DNA of 64,000 bases from Ctena decussata. Its lineage: Eukaryota > Mollusca > Bivalvia > Lucinida > Lucinidae. Under the pieces are notes generated by a model. It did not search any database, was not told the DNA's origin, and saw only the letters and a program-made list of their open reading frames with translations. The DNA is taken from contig OZ022508.1 of the NCBI GenBank assembly GCA_963989385.1, forward strand, positions 53,669,087-53,733,086, given 5' to 3'. Below, one piece after another: positions 45,108 through 56,009 of this stretch (position 1 is the first letter of the stretch; every line of letters begins with the position of its first letter). A program made the position numbers and the translations under genes.

Positions 45108-45206
45108 GTAGGGTACATAATTATAAGGAAGTTTATTTCCACATATACTTATGTATGATGCGTATTCCTTAATTAAATCAACACCTGCTCTTCTTCGAAT
45201 TTGCAG
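45108..45206 (+). other. Intron-like 99-bp interruption in the mariner relic
   Basis: Removing GTAGGG...TTTGCAG (GT at 45108, AG at 45206) joins AEYYSE to VLSRELM exactly at a codon boundary, giving the order expected for mariner (AEYYSEVL..L). The 3' side has CTCTTCTTCGAATTTGCAG, polypyrimidine-like. It could be a true phase-0 intron, or an unrelated small insertion that happens to have GT/AG ends. Confidence 0.4.
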
Positions 45207-45318
45207 GTTTTATCCAGAGAGCTAATGACGGCCTTACGAAAGAAAAGAAGTCATGTCTATGAGAATAAGTCTCCTTCACCATAAGAACGTTACTTCGCAC
45301 ACAACGCGGAAAACTTAT

Positions 45319-47163
45319 GGTGAGGTGGGAGTAATTGACAAAACACATGATTTTATTCATACCTCCTTATATCGTACATTTTCAGTCCCTCTTTCAGAAA
45401 ATGTAATATAAAAGGGGGGTCGCCGATGTCGTTTTGAAGATATCTGACCTCGAAAACGTCGATTTTTCCACTTTTTCGACCACCATAATGGCGTTCTATG
45501 GAAAACGTACTATTTTTGCTCGTCACTCTTGGATAAAAACCTTAATTCTGAGAAAACAAAACACATTTTTTTTTCTTCAAAAACTAACATAGTATGGCCC
45601 AATGATAGAACTTTACATTAAAGCAATAAAAATAGTAGGTCGCCGACTTAACTTTCGAGCTAATGTGCGTAAAATGCCCGTCTTGCCGTCTCTTTGGACT
45701 GAAATGTTAACGTTGCGCATGGTGACGTTTACGTTACTTTACTTTTCGCGCCACATATCAACTATCGCTTTTTATAGGTTACAGGCAAAATTTGTATTGG
45801 ATTTTCATCACTCATTTTTGTCATCATCGGGAAATATCAGGATAAAGGCAGATGTAATTCTTTTCTCTCAATCTCTGCATAAGCTGTCTTAACTACCTAG
45901 GTTTTAATAAAAAAAAAAACATCGAAAACATTGCCATTATGCCCTCCCATACAGCTGACGCGCACCCGAGTTGACAAACTCACAGAAGCAACAACTTCAG
46001 GGCGGGCTTCCACGTGTTGTGACATTTGAACAATTCCCTTGTCCACTTGTCGTTTGTACAGTGTATGCGAGACAAGTTTTCCAGTTCCTGACCCGACCCA
46101 AGAGAGAACCTATAACATTCTGCATTATAACCTAGCGTTCCAACAACTGAACTTCGGCGACTCATTGTCTCTGTATTTCTTTCTCTCTCTCCGTCTCTCT
46201 CTTTCTCTCTCTCTCTCTGTAAAATTGATAGGCAGCTTTGATTCTCTTTAGTGTCCAGAAGATACAATAAAACGACTCTTTGATATACACTTGTAACAGA
46301 AAGAAGAACTTAAAGACAGAAAAGTGAAAGAAAGGCAAGGAAAAAGAAACACCACATTGTTTTAGCTTATTGACAGAACAGATCGTTGAATTATCGTATC
46401 AACGTTGATAAAAGACTCTGACAACATCGACCTTAATACGGCTGCACAGCTGCCTGGCGTTGTTCAAATGCTAGGGACAGTCTAAGAATTTTTAAAATAA
46501 CTGAAATTTGGCCTAACTTTTGCTGATTAGTATTTTAAGTGTGGGCGGTATGAAAACGACTGTCTATGGTTGCTACCAAGTTAACTGTAAAGTGTATGGC
46601 CCGACTGTAGACAGTGAGCTGACCCCTCATTGTACGATTCTGGATTAAATTTCATTAGGCTTTGTTGTCGTTTGAAAATTTGTGATAAAATTATTGCAAC
46701 TCAACAGCTGCGAACTCCGTCTAACAAACTGATGAGAAACTGTCAGAGAACAGCTTTCTCCCCACCCGAGGAAAACCAGCAATACTTATTTTCAGTTTCG
46801 TCTCTACGGCACTTTCTATTTCCTTTTCTTGTGGTGTGAAGTCTGTCATAAAATTATTGCAACTCAGCAACTGCGAACTCCGTTTAATAAATTGATAGGA
46901 AACTGTCAGCTATCCCGTAAGAAGTCTTCCGCACGGAAAACTAACTTTACTTTTTTCAGTTTCATCTATGCGGCACTTTCTGTTTCCTTTAAATTTCACC
47001 TAGCGCTCAGCCTCTTTGCATTTTGTGAGCAGACCATGTAGTGATAACAGAAACGGCTTACGTTGACGCCATTTTGTTTTTATCAAACGGAACGTTTGAC
47101 GTCATTACATAACGTAGCGACAGAAACTGCCGCACGGCGGCGCTGAATTACTCCCACCTCACC
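45319..47163. mobile_element. TTAA-flanked element, copy A (1.85 kb)
   Basis: The left end GGTGAGGTGGGAGTAATTGA and the right end, inverted, GGTGAGGTGGGAGTAATTCA. The flanks are TTAT (45315-45318, a mutated TTAA) and TTAA (47164-47167). Its insertion point is inside the mariner relic, between the second and third Asp motifs. It contains a ~163-bp internal tandem duplication (from 46685 and 46848, ATAAAATTATTGCAACTCA) and a TCTC microsatellite (46185-46219). No transposase is recognised. TTAA targeting occurs in piggyBac and Kolobok; GG termini fit Kolobok better (inference). Confidence 0.88.
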
Positions 47164-47405
47164 TTAAATCACTTTTGATATCCTCATGATGGAAACGCTA
47201 CTACACCAACCCTTCGGCCCGGATATTGCGCCTTGTGATTTCACACTCTTTCCTCACATAACAGAAAACCTCCGTGGGTCTAATTTCAAGGACCTTGTCC
47301 ACATGAAAGCAGATGGCGCAAAAGTATTTTCATCTCCTCCTAACGCCTTGTAACATGAGATTTTCCGTAAATGGGTTAGCACTGTTACTCACAGGGTAAA
47401 TACTT

Positions 47406-48269
47406 GACCAGATCTGATCAGTTTATAGCAGCAGCACAATGGAGAGCTAAAATAGATTTTACCATGTGTCTTAGACTGTTAGCAGACATCAGCAATATGT
47501 TGAATATCAAGGACGCAACTTTGAAAAGGATCGAGTAAAAAGTAGGTAATGTCATTTCAGACGTTAATCACGTCTATGGCGTGCGGTGGTCGCCGTTACC
47601 ATGCTTGCGGTATATTCCTATATCTTGATTTCTGTGCGAAATTTCAAACCATATGATCTGTTTTTAACTTGTGCCGTTATACAGTTTGAGTGACGTTACT
47701 TCTGGATCAACTCTTTTAAAAAAGATATTGACACGATAGTATAACAAAATCTCTAACAAAGACGAACGGTGACAGAAGAAACAGAAGAACGGTCATTTGA
47801 ATAGTTTCCTGAGTTCTTGCACGGAAAAGATTATCTCATGATGCATCGGTAAAAGATATTAGCCTTATATATATGTACTGCCGATGCAATAATTCACCGC
47901 CTAGTAAAGTAATTGACAAGGCCACATACAGTGAAATTTATTTCCTTGTCCTGATGAGAGACATTACCCCGTCGATATAAGCAATTATGAATATATAAAT
48001 AAACAAATTGGGGAAAACTAGTATGACATACACAGCAGAAACTCACCCAGATTACTCTTTTTCTTTGTTCGAATGAACAGTATATGGAACTTCGGACTTC
48101 TGGAAAATTACAGGGATACGCAAGTTCATTGTAGATTGACACCAAAGCTGGCTCGTCGTGAAAATACTTGTAGAATATGCTAAAAATGTTCACCACTGAT
48201 CCTACTTCACTGCTGTCTTTTATATTTTTTGTTTTCACCACCTTACATTATGCTTTTTCACCAAAAGAA
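47406..48269. other. No gene recognised
   Basis: No supported features. A 115-codon minus frame (47894-48241) has no motif. Confidence 0.45.
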
Positions 48270-48418
48270 ACCCCTCATTGCATTTCTACGTTATGGTGAA
48301 TGGGTATTCATTACTGTATTTCAAAAGGCTTCCAGAGTTGACTATTGAGAAAGGATGCAAAAATGAAAATGGCAGAGTTGCTTCTTCTGAAAAAGTTCCT
48401 GTTCATATCAGTTTATAT
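48270..48418 (-). repeat. Family Q repeat, copy 7 (partial)
   Basis: GTGAATGGGTATTCATTACT at the left; near the right, GAAAATGGCAGAGTTGCTTC and TTCTGAAAAAGTTCC, the terminus. The core palindrome is lost. Confidence 0.6.
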
Positions 48419-48590
48419 CAGAGCCCTAGATAAGAGGGAGTATTTGGAGATAATTAGGGACAAGTTTTGTTAATTCTGGATAAAAACATATGTTGTGACC
48501 CCTCATCTGAACAACATATGGTTTCAATGAGAAATAAAGAAAATTATCCCTCAATTTTATCATCAAATACCCCTCTTATCTAGAGCTCTG
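48419..48590. mobile_element. 172-bp MITE with 6-bp TTATAT TSD
   Basis: The left CAGAGCCCTAGATAAGAGGG and, inverted, the right CAGAGCTCTAGATAAGAGGG; both continue with AGTATTTG / GTATTTGATG. TTATAT is present on both sides (48413-48418 and 48591-48596). It sits at the edge of a family Q copy. Confidence 0.8.
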
Positions 48591-48596
48591 TTATAT

Positions 48597-48963
48597 TATA
48601 GCACTGATAAGGGTATGAGAGTTAAAGGCTCGGAAGCGGGAGTGCGACTCAACCAGTCGTACTGTAATTTTCAGATACCGTACAAGAGAAAGAGCAATAC
48701 AATCAGAAGTTGTCCCCAGCTTGGCACGTCAGCAAATGACATATTGTATCAATCATTACTACCCTGAAATTGATATCGTTATTATGCAAAGTAATAGCAT
48801 TATTCAGCAGTTGCCAGAGATGATAATTACTCAGAATCTACAGCAATTAATCTTATCATGAAATACTTGGAAATATTTTTTTCCTGTACAATATGTTGGG
48901 TATGTTTAAGAATGTGTATGATTGCAATAATAGTAGTGGTAAAATGCCTAAATGCAAAACATT
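48597..48963. other. No gene recognised
   Basis: No supported features. Confidence 0.5.
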
Positions 48964-49435
48964 AAAAAGCGGTTCAACTTTCACGTTTGGTGCTAAAATA
49001 TGGTTTGATGTGTATTTAGTCATATAACTGGTAAAAAGTAGAGGGAACAAGTTTTTGAAAAATGGCAAATCGCTACATAAAACAGTTTGCTTTTCTAGTT
49101 CCCCGTCTTAACTGGCTATATAAAGATAGGCTGGATAATGACGGGGCTCCACGCCTCTACGTTGTATTTTTACTATTTTATTCAAATTTATGGTTTCTAA
49201 AGTAGGTCATCTTAGCTGCCATCTAAGATGACTCCATTCAGTTTTCAAACGTTTAAGTATGAAACTCAAGGATGTTTTTAAAATTTGTTTAAAGATACTA
49301 TTTAAAGATGGCTATTTAAAGATGGCCATTGTCATTTAAAATGACAAAACTGCAGTCAGAAGCTTTCAGTGACACCTCATGATAAAGTCTTTCATGGAAT
49401 TACACCACAGAGAGAGCAATGTGACCTTTGAATAC
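48964..49435 (+). repeat. Family R repeat, copy 5 (longest plus-strand copy)
   Basis: The start AAAAGCGGTTCAACTTTCAC, GGTTTGATGTGTATTTAGTC, TAGTTCCCCGTCTTAACTGG, the palindrome AGGTCATCTTAGCTGCC / ATCTAAGATGACT, GGATGTTTTTAAAATTTGTT, ACACCTCATGATAAAG, and the end AGAGCAATGTGACCTTTGAA. It has no clear TIRs, so the class is unknown. Confidence 0.72.
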
Positions 49436-49774
49436 ATGTTTGCTATACTTGGAGTATGTGCGGGACCGGACATGTCTCATAATCACCTGAAGAAGATATG
49501 CATGATAAGTGAAAGAAGGTCAATATAACATGTTGTGGCCAATAATTAAAGCAGAGAATAATCGTCAAACCCATCTTTATTTGGAGCTCTATTACTCAAT
49601 CTTTTAGTGTGCGCTGATCACTGGTCAATTTCGTGTCTAAACTCATCAACGACTAAATTCATACCATATTACCGTAAAAATTAAAAAAAAATCGGGACCC
49701 CTAAAATAATAACCGTTTTTTTTTTTTTTTTTTTCTAAAATGGAACAATTTGATTTACAATGCAGTAGACAAAG

Positions 49775-49905
49775 CGTCTAAAACATGCAACTGGCATGGC
49801 AAACAGTGTAGGCCTAGCTCAGGCAGCTTCTCTAGGAGCAGTCTGATCTTGGTCTGCCCTGTTTGCTAAGACTTATCAGTCTCAATACATAGGATATTAT
49901 TGTAA
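49775..49905. mobile_element. Family H hairpin MITE, copy 4 (decayed core)
   Basis: GGCAAACAGTGTAGGCCTAG and, downstream, GTCTGATCTTGGTCTGCCCT then GTTTGC form the outer stem of the family with a decayed centre. A T20-like run (49717-49735) precedes it. Confidence 0.5.
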
Positions 49906-50243
49906 GATACAGTGATAAGGGGCTACGAAAACAAAGCATTGGTGCTGACACTGAGGAGATATCAAGGGAATGACCAAAATGACACAGCTCGCTCAGTAGA
50001 ATTATAAGACTTAGTATTACTGAAACAGTGAATATCAGCAGTTAAAATGACAGTGTCCAAAGTGCAAATAGTGATTTGTTTTATCGCCTGCGTCTTTACT
50101 GCTGAAACTGCTGAAAATGATGTTTAGTTGTGACGTTTTAATGAGGTCAGCAACGTTTCAGTCAAATCAAATGGTGAACAGTAACTGCTCTTGCCGAAGA
50201 AACATGCCAGAAATATATATTTTTTTTAAATTACAAATTACAT
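49906..50243. other. No gene recognised
   Basis: No supported features. Confidence 0.5.
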
Positions 50244-50247
50244 TTAA

Positions 50248-52483
50248 GGTGCGTTGGGAGTAATTCAGCGCCGCCGTGTGGCGTCAAACGTTCTGTCTGA
50301 GAAAAACAAGATAGCATCAAAATTAGCCGCTTCTGTGATCACAACATGGTTTGCTCACAAATACCAGTAGGCTGAGCGCTGGAGGAAATTCAAATGAAAT
50401 AAAACAGGCCGTAGAGAAGAAACTGAAAAAAATATCGCTAGTTGTCCGTGGGGAAAGACTTGTACTAGCCGGAAAGCTGTTATCTGATAGTTTCTCATCA
50501 GTTTGTTAGGGTGATTTCGCAGCTGTTCAGTTGCAATAATTTTATTACAAATTTCAAACGACATCAAAGCCTTGTGAAACTGAATCCAGAATCGTACAAT
50601 GAGTAGTCAGATCACTGTCTAAACTTCGACAACGCACTTTAGAGTTAACATTGTAGCAGCCATAGACAATTGTTATCATGCCAGCTACACTTAAAATACT
50701 AATCAGTAAAACTTTCTTTTGCCACATTTCAGCTACCTTAAAATTCTTACACGTCCCTAACGTTTGAACAACGCAAGACAGCGTATCAACTTCGATGCAA
50801 TGTCGTCAGGACTTTTACAATCGTTGATATGATAGTTCAACAAACCGTATATCAATGAGTTGTTTCATTGACTCTCCTGTTCACCAAAAAGAATCCAAGC
50901 TGCCTATCATTTCAGAGAGAGAGAGTCGCCGAAGTACAGTCGTTGGAACACTAGGCCATAGTGCAGAATATTATAGGTTCTTCTTATGACTGGAAAACTC
51001 GACTCGCTTACACTGTACAAACGACATCAAGTGGACAAGGGAAATGTTCAAATACCATAACGCATGGAAGCACATCCTAAAGTTGTTGGTCCAGAGAGTT
51101 TGTCAACTCGGGTGCAGGTATATTGATTGGAAGGGTATAATTGAAAAGTTTTCGATTCTCGTGTTTAAATCAAGAAAGTTAGACAAGACGGCTTATGCAA
51201 AGATTGAGAGAAATGTTCAACATCTGTCTTCATCCTGCACTTTCCCGACGATGGCACTCATGAGCGATGAAAGTCCCAGACAAATTTTGTCGAGAGCCAA
51301 CAAGAAGCGATGGCTGAACGTGGCGCGAAAATTTAAGTAACGTTAAGGTCCAATGCGATGTTAACATTTCAGTCTAGAGAGACAGCAAGCCGGGCATTTT
51401 ATGCACTTTAGTTCGGAAATAAAGTTGACGACCTACTAGTTTTATTGGTTTAATGTAAACTTCTATCATATTATTACTGTCTTTGGTTTTGAAGAATTAA
51501 ATGTATTTTGATTTTCTCAGAATGAAGAGAGACGTGCAAAAAAGTGCACATTTCAAAGAACGCCATTATTACATCGGGTCGAAAATGAAGAAAAATTGAC
51601 GCTTCTGATGTCTATCTATCTATCTTTCTCTACTGCAACACATATGCAGGTGCGCTGTCAGTGCAGGAATAAAAGAAACATTTGAGAAGACTGCTGATTT
51701 CAACATGCATTGAAATCACTGGAAGTAACTTGTATTGTTTTTCTATAAGACTGTCGAAAACTGCAAGGAAAAAAATCCAAATGTTAAAATGTTATATGCA
51801 ATTTAAATTTTAATCAGCTGAAAAATATGCAAGAACTCTTATGGCGTCATTTGAGTCAATCATATAATCAAAATAAAAAAAAATATAATATATTTCTACT
51901 TCTGTACCCTAGAATAGATTAAGGGTTACAAGTTACATCATCTCATAGTTTGAAAATTTTCCATCAGGATATGATAATAATAACTTGAATCCAAATCACA
52001 TTATGCAAGTAAAGCTGTAGAAAAGAAAAAGTGGGCGGGGTTTAAAATCTAATTTGCATAAAGTTTAATTGTGAATCATTACAGTTTGGGTGGAAATTTT
52101 TCGATGGGATTTTCAGCAATCTGTTTTTATCTCATAAACATCTGTTATTTGGGAATATTTGGAAAAGTGAAGAAAACAGTGCAGTAGCCCTTTAAAAGTG
52201 CAAAAGTGAGACGTGATGAGAGACACAGTGTTCGTGCAGAAGAGGTGAAGCTAAAAGCAGTGTTTGGAACTTAAGGGGGCCGGTTATTGATCTTACAGAC
52301 CCTTTTCCTGAAGGTCTGAAAAAACAATATCTGATGGCAGTCTATTCCTCAATATCGACGACCTCCCCCCCCCCCTCCCAACCGCCTCCCCTTTTTTTTA
52401 TTAAATTTTCTGAAAGAGGGACTAAAACTGTACAAATTAGGCAAGTATTTTTTTTTTATTATCAGTTACTCTCCCACCTCATC
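50248..52483. mobile_element. TTAA-flanked element, copy B (2.24 kb), inverted relative to copy A
   Basis: The left end GGTGCGTTGGGAGTAATTCA and the right end, inverted, GATGAGGTGGGAGAGTAACT. Perfect TTAA flanks lie at 50244-50247 and 52484-52487. Read in reverse, it is collinear with copy A: the GGCGGCGCTGAATTAC end; GTTGCAATAATTTTATTACA once rather than twice; TATAGGTTCTTCTTATGACT; the block near 51175-51440; and TCCCTCTTTCAGAAAATT near 52418. It carries ~770 bp near 51600-52370 that copy A lacks. A 98-codon frame (51044-51340) lies in the conserved part. Confidence 0.88.
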
Positions 52484-52691
52484 TTAAAACATTTTATTTC
52501 GGTTCAGTCGCATGCTTTGTAAAAAGATTGGGTTAATTGGAGTATCGTATTAGACACAAAATAGGTCAGCTCCAACTTTGATTTATTGCTGTCGGTCCGC
52601 TGTAAATTGATACCTCGTGATATGATCTGTACAACTGACCTCCAAACAGTGATATATTACACAGTTAACTGAACACGGTTAAGGCTGATCT

Positions 52692-52960
52692 AAAGGTTTC
52701 CCATAGCCTAGTAGCCGTAGGGGCAGTGGGGGTTAGAGACCCACTGTATCTTGGGCACAGCTGATGAAAGGCGGAGCCCATCCCTCTTCTTTCGCTGCCT
52801 TATCCTTCCTAATTCGAGAAAGGTACCCATTTACTGCTGGGTTGACAGAGAGAGTTTTCCAGTCATCGGATGGCGACGGTGAGCCGCGAAGTCACGACCT
52901 TCCGGTGAATTTCTGCACAATAACCGAGCCACTCTAACCACTCGGCTACCGCGCCTCTCA
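52692..52960 (-). mobile_element. SINE-2, copy 2
   Basis: Minus-strand copy with head GCGCGGTAGCCGAGTGGTTA (perfect A box TAGCCGAGTGG), GGCTCGGTTATTGTGCAG, B-box-like GGTCGTGACTTCGCGGC, CCGTCGCCATCCGATGACTG, then GGGCTCCGCCTTTCATCAGC and CTACTAGGCTATGGGAAACC. It is slightly longer than copy 1 because it keeps CAACCCAGCAGTAAATGGG. Confidence 0.82.
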
Positions 52961-54380
52961 TTTAACGATCTGTTTAACGAAGTTGAAAAATAGTTTTTCT
53001 GATAAACAACGCTATTTTTAATGACTGATTCTATCAGTCATTCAGTGCTGTCACAAGCGTATTTTGGAAAGTGGCTTTCACAGCTGTATTCTTCCGCTCA
53101 GAAATGAAGTGATCGAAAGTTCATTTCGCTAAAAAGCGTCTGGAATTGAAAATAAGTTTTGTACGAAGTTAAATGAGAACCTACATAACGTATTCTTGTG
53201 CAGGTATAATTATTCATGTATTTATAAGTATTTATGTAGTTCTGATAAGTGTCCAACCAATGACATCAGCGGTCAAAAATACAACGAAATAATACAAATC
53301 AATCCGCCAGTTACCGTATTCGCCCCCTTTAATCGTATCTGTCTCTTTAATTTGAAATAAATTAGCTGCCACTTAAAAAAAAAAAAAAAAAAACTACACC
53401 AACAACAAAAAAAACTGTTTCACATTTGTAAACTTGCCTAAAACAGTATTCGGAGCAAGCCGATCATTGCAGAGAATGTAATGTAATGTAATGTAGGTTT
53501 ATCCACATCTACTGGACATCATACGGTAATTGTGTGTTTATCGGTGGCTATTTATAGAACTGCCATGTTGTAAACATTGGAGTGGACACCCTTCTGGTCC
53601 ATAGGTAATGAGAAACAAGTGAAAAGCAGTAACCGTTTTCAGAAACCAGAAATTACTTGTGCACAAGAGATAGAATTTTGGCAGGTGCATGAAGTGATTT
53701 GCGCTAAATGGCTTATTTACAATATTAGAGTTGGACCATATACAAGCAACAGGGCTGAAGTTTGAAATTATTTTGAGCGTACGTAGCATGTCTTTATTCT
53801 GATAGAATCTGTCATTTCAGGGCAATTGGCCCTTTGATAATTACTCGGTTATCGTGACTATGATACGGTTATCGGCAGACACACAACATTGAAACACAGA
53901 ACCTTGAAACAACGTTGAATCATCTTTTAAAACAGCGCCGAGTAAACTTTGACAACAACGCCGGATTAATATCTACAGTAACGGCGTTATTTCAACGTTG
54001 TTTGCCTGCTAAGTCTAATTTCGATAAATGTAGTTAGTCAAAGGCTGAAACTGTCGAATATCCCGATGTTTTCTTTTTCTTATCACAAATTCATATTTCG
54101 GCATGGAAATTTCGTACAATTTCTACTTCCTTTTTCTAATCCTACTGAGTTTATGGAAGATATGAAATCCAACCTGGCACTCCTGACCTACCCTAACTGT
54201 GATCCATTAAAATGGATTAACTTTGAAATAATAGATCCTAAATCGGCACTGGTATTCCCGCTGGTCATTTGTCCCGGGTCAGAAGCTCCAGCTTCATAAC
54301 ATTGGACGTAAATATACTAAAACAGTGCTATGTTTTGATCCTATCCGGGCACAGAACCATAGCTATAATCAACAAAACGA
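52961..54380. other. No gene recognised
   Basis: Contains an A19 run (about 53374-53392) and a small ATGTA repeat near 53479-53494. Nothing else is supported. Confidence 0.5.
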
Positions 54381-54620
54381 GGGTGGTGGTCGGGCGGTGG
54401 TGCTTGTTATAACTTCGAGTGCCGGGACGTCTTACTTATTTGGATAAAAGAAGGGCAAGGGCCTACTGTGCTTGCAGTCGGTGCGGATGGGGGCTGTTTG
54501 GATATTTTTTCTCTAGTCTCTCATTTCTCTTTTCTTTCTTCCCATCTCTGGGAGACGGCACGATATAGACTGAAATACTGACTCAAAGGGCCGTTAAACC
54601 CAAAACAACCAACCAACCAA
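54381..54620 (+). mobile_element. SINE-3, copy 3
   Basis: GGTGGTGGTCGGGCGGTGGT head, CGAGTGCCGGGACGTCTTAC, AAGGGCCTACTGTGCTTGCA, GGAGACGGCACGATATAGAC, then the tail GGCCGTTAAACCCAAAACAA followed by (CCAA)n. The tail abuts the family P copy that follows. Confidence 0.86.
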
Positions 54621-54850
54621 CATGACACAACCATCAAATTGGGATGCAGGCCAGCGAAGACTTCGATCAGCCTAGGCTTCCCTCCCAGTCTGAGCAGAGT
54701 CTTAGCTGTCGGCATGGGGGTAGCTTAGACCTTAAGCTACCCTTTAAGCGCAAAGCGAGGACTCTGTTCAGACTGGTCGGATTCCAAAGCTGATCTGAGC
54801 CTTCGCATGACGCAGATGCCACTTTATTGTTTTTGTCGTGTCGCGGCTCA
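54621..54850. mobile_element. Family P palindromic MITE, copy 5 (left end decayed)
   Basis: The right end GTCGTGTCGCGGCTCA is intact. The left end reads CATGACACAACCATCAAATT, a degraded TIR. Central blocks GATCAGCCTAGGC and AAGCTGATCTGAGCCTTCGC are retained. Confidence 0.75.
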
Positions 54851-55791
54851 ATTACCGTTGCATGAATCTCTAGAAATATTATCTTGCAGCAATAAACGGA
54901 CTCGGTGTCCAAAGGGTACTTGTTCGGAGTTCTTTCGGATCTTTCTTATGAGAAATTGGAATAAAAAATAACATAGAACAGAAACTTGATGGTTTTTACT
55001 GTTCTTTCATTCCTGCATTTTTTGGAAATTCCAAATAGTGCGTGTCACCACATATTGCTGTTGAATTCGTGACCTATATGTACATGTACTTACTTTTCAC
55101 TCGATTCGATGTATGCAACATTAATATGTACATGTATCAGCAAGTTTTGTACGTGCACAGGTACAAGGGACATTTAGATTTAGAGCTTTTACGTGTACGG
55201 CCACTTTGTAGCTACGCGTACACGTTCAAGTTAGAATGGGAGTTAAAATAGTTAATACGAAAAATGTAACCTGTACGTGTATGTGTAACCACAGGAAATG
55301 CAGTTACAGTTCTAAATAAAGTATCGCAAAATTAACAGCATGACTTTTCGTTTGTGTGTACGTTCATGTATTAACATTTTCTCCTATATACATTGTACCG
55401 ATTGCTTTGGTCGTTTTTTGTTTAAACTTGTTCTTATTGTCCGAATGTGTGTAAAGATCGGTCGCCCACTATCACAACCGGCGATCTGGATCATCTTATA
55501 TATCGCATTTTCCCTAATTATTGGGTTTCGGTACGCCTTTACCATGGCCAGTTTCACCCTGTTATTTCAATGCTCGCCATCTCCAATTTCTTTTCAAAGC
55601 TACACTTGAACTGATTACACCTACCGAAATTTTCCTATGTGTCATCTCATTTTTATCGTTTATCAGCAATGTAACCAGTCCCCACCAATATTACAGTCTA
55701 ATTTCCCTTTTCAATTAGGATATAACTGATTTCATCCAGCTTTTTGAACTCAGTCCCATTTGTGAAGCTAACGTCATGATTTCTGTAACTG
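54851..55791. other. No gene recognised
   Basis: TACATGTAC-rich stretches near 55079-55165. Frames of 65-89 codons here have no motif. Confidence 0.45.
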
Positions 55792-55792
55792 T

Positions 55793-55970
55793 TGGCCAAG
55801 AGGTTGATGCAGCTCTGGACTCATGATCCAGAGGCTGCGGGTTCCATTCCAGCTAAGGATACGATTCCCTTCTAGCGCCTGGATTATTTCAGTATCTGCC
55901 TCATCTCATACATTTTCTAATAGGTCCGACATGACTATTGAAATGGCCGTAAAGCCAGAAATAAATCATC
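55793..55970 (+). mobile_element. SINE-5 (tRNA-derived)
   Basis: The head GGCCAAGAGGTTGATGCAGC has a 9-bp anticodon-like stem (CTCTGGACT / ATCCAGAG) and a B-box-like GGGTTCCATTCCAGC. The body includes CTGCCTCATCTCATACA and GGTCCGACATGACTATTGAA, and the tail is GGCCGTAAAGCCAGAAATAA. Single copy in this window; no TSD recognised. Confidence 0.65.
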
Positions 55971-56009
55971 TTCCAATCTTTACAATTGCGTAGACAAATA
56001 TGACAAATA

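Larger units (their letters stand above)
43325..47405 (+). pseudogene. Old mariner transposase relic split by later insertions
   Basis: Four collinear pieces match mariner transposase. (1) 43325-43566: WTVQRLLKEKLNMRQVSARW, ending the second helix-turn-helix region, then after a frame change IISVDETRVY, the first catalytic Asp motif. (2) 44492-44590: YGPECK, SSQ and KHTDS with stop codons where the family has Gln and Trp, then ARVSRTVGK-like sequence. (3) about 45035-45314: GEVLFYAVAKG, AEYYSE, VLSRELMTALRKKR, then LLHHKNVTSHTTRKT, the second Asp motif with Asp changed to Lys. (4) 47168-47405: ETLLHQPFGPDIAPCDFTLF, the third Asp motif, and ENLRGSNFKDL. Between them sit the younger mariner 43569-44489, a ~430-bp segment with direct repeats, and the TTAA element 45319-47163. 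Multiple stops and frameshifts: inactive. TIRs were not recognised. Confidence 0.9.

Noticed and set aside
45319..52483. One giant transposon with 45.3-47.2 and 50.2-52.5 kb as its TIRs
   Set aside because: Each block has its own matching ends and TTAA flanks, so they are two separate copies in opposite orientation.
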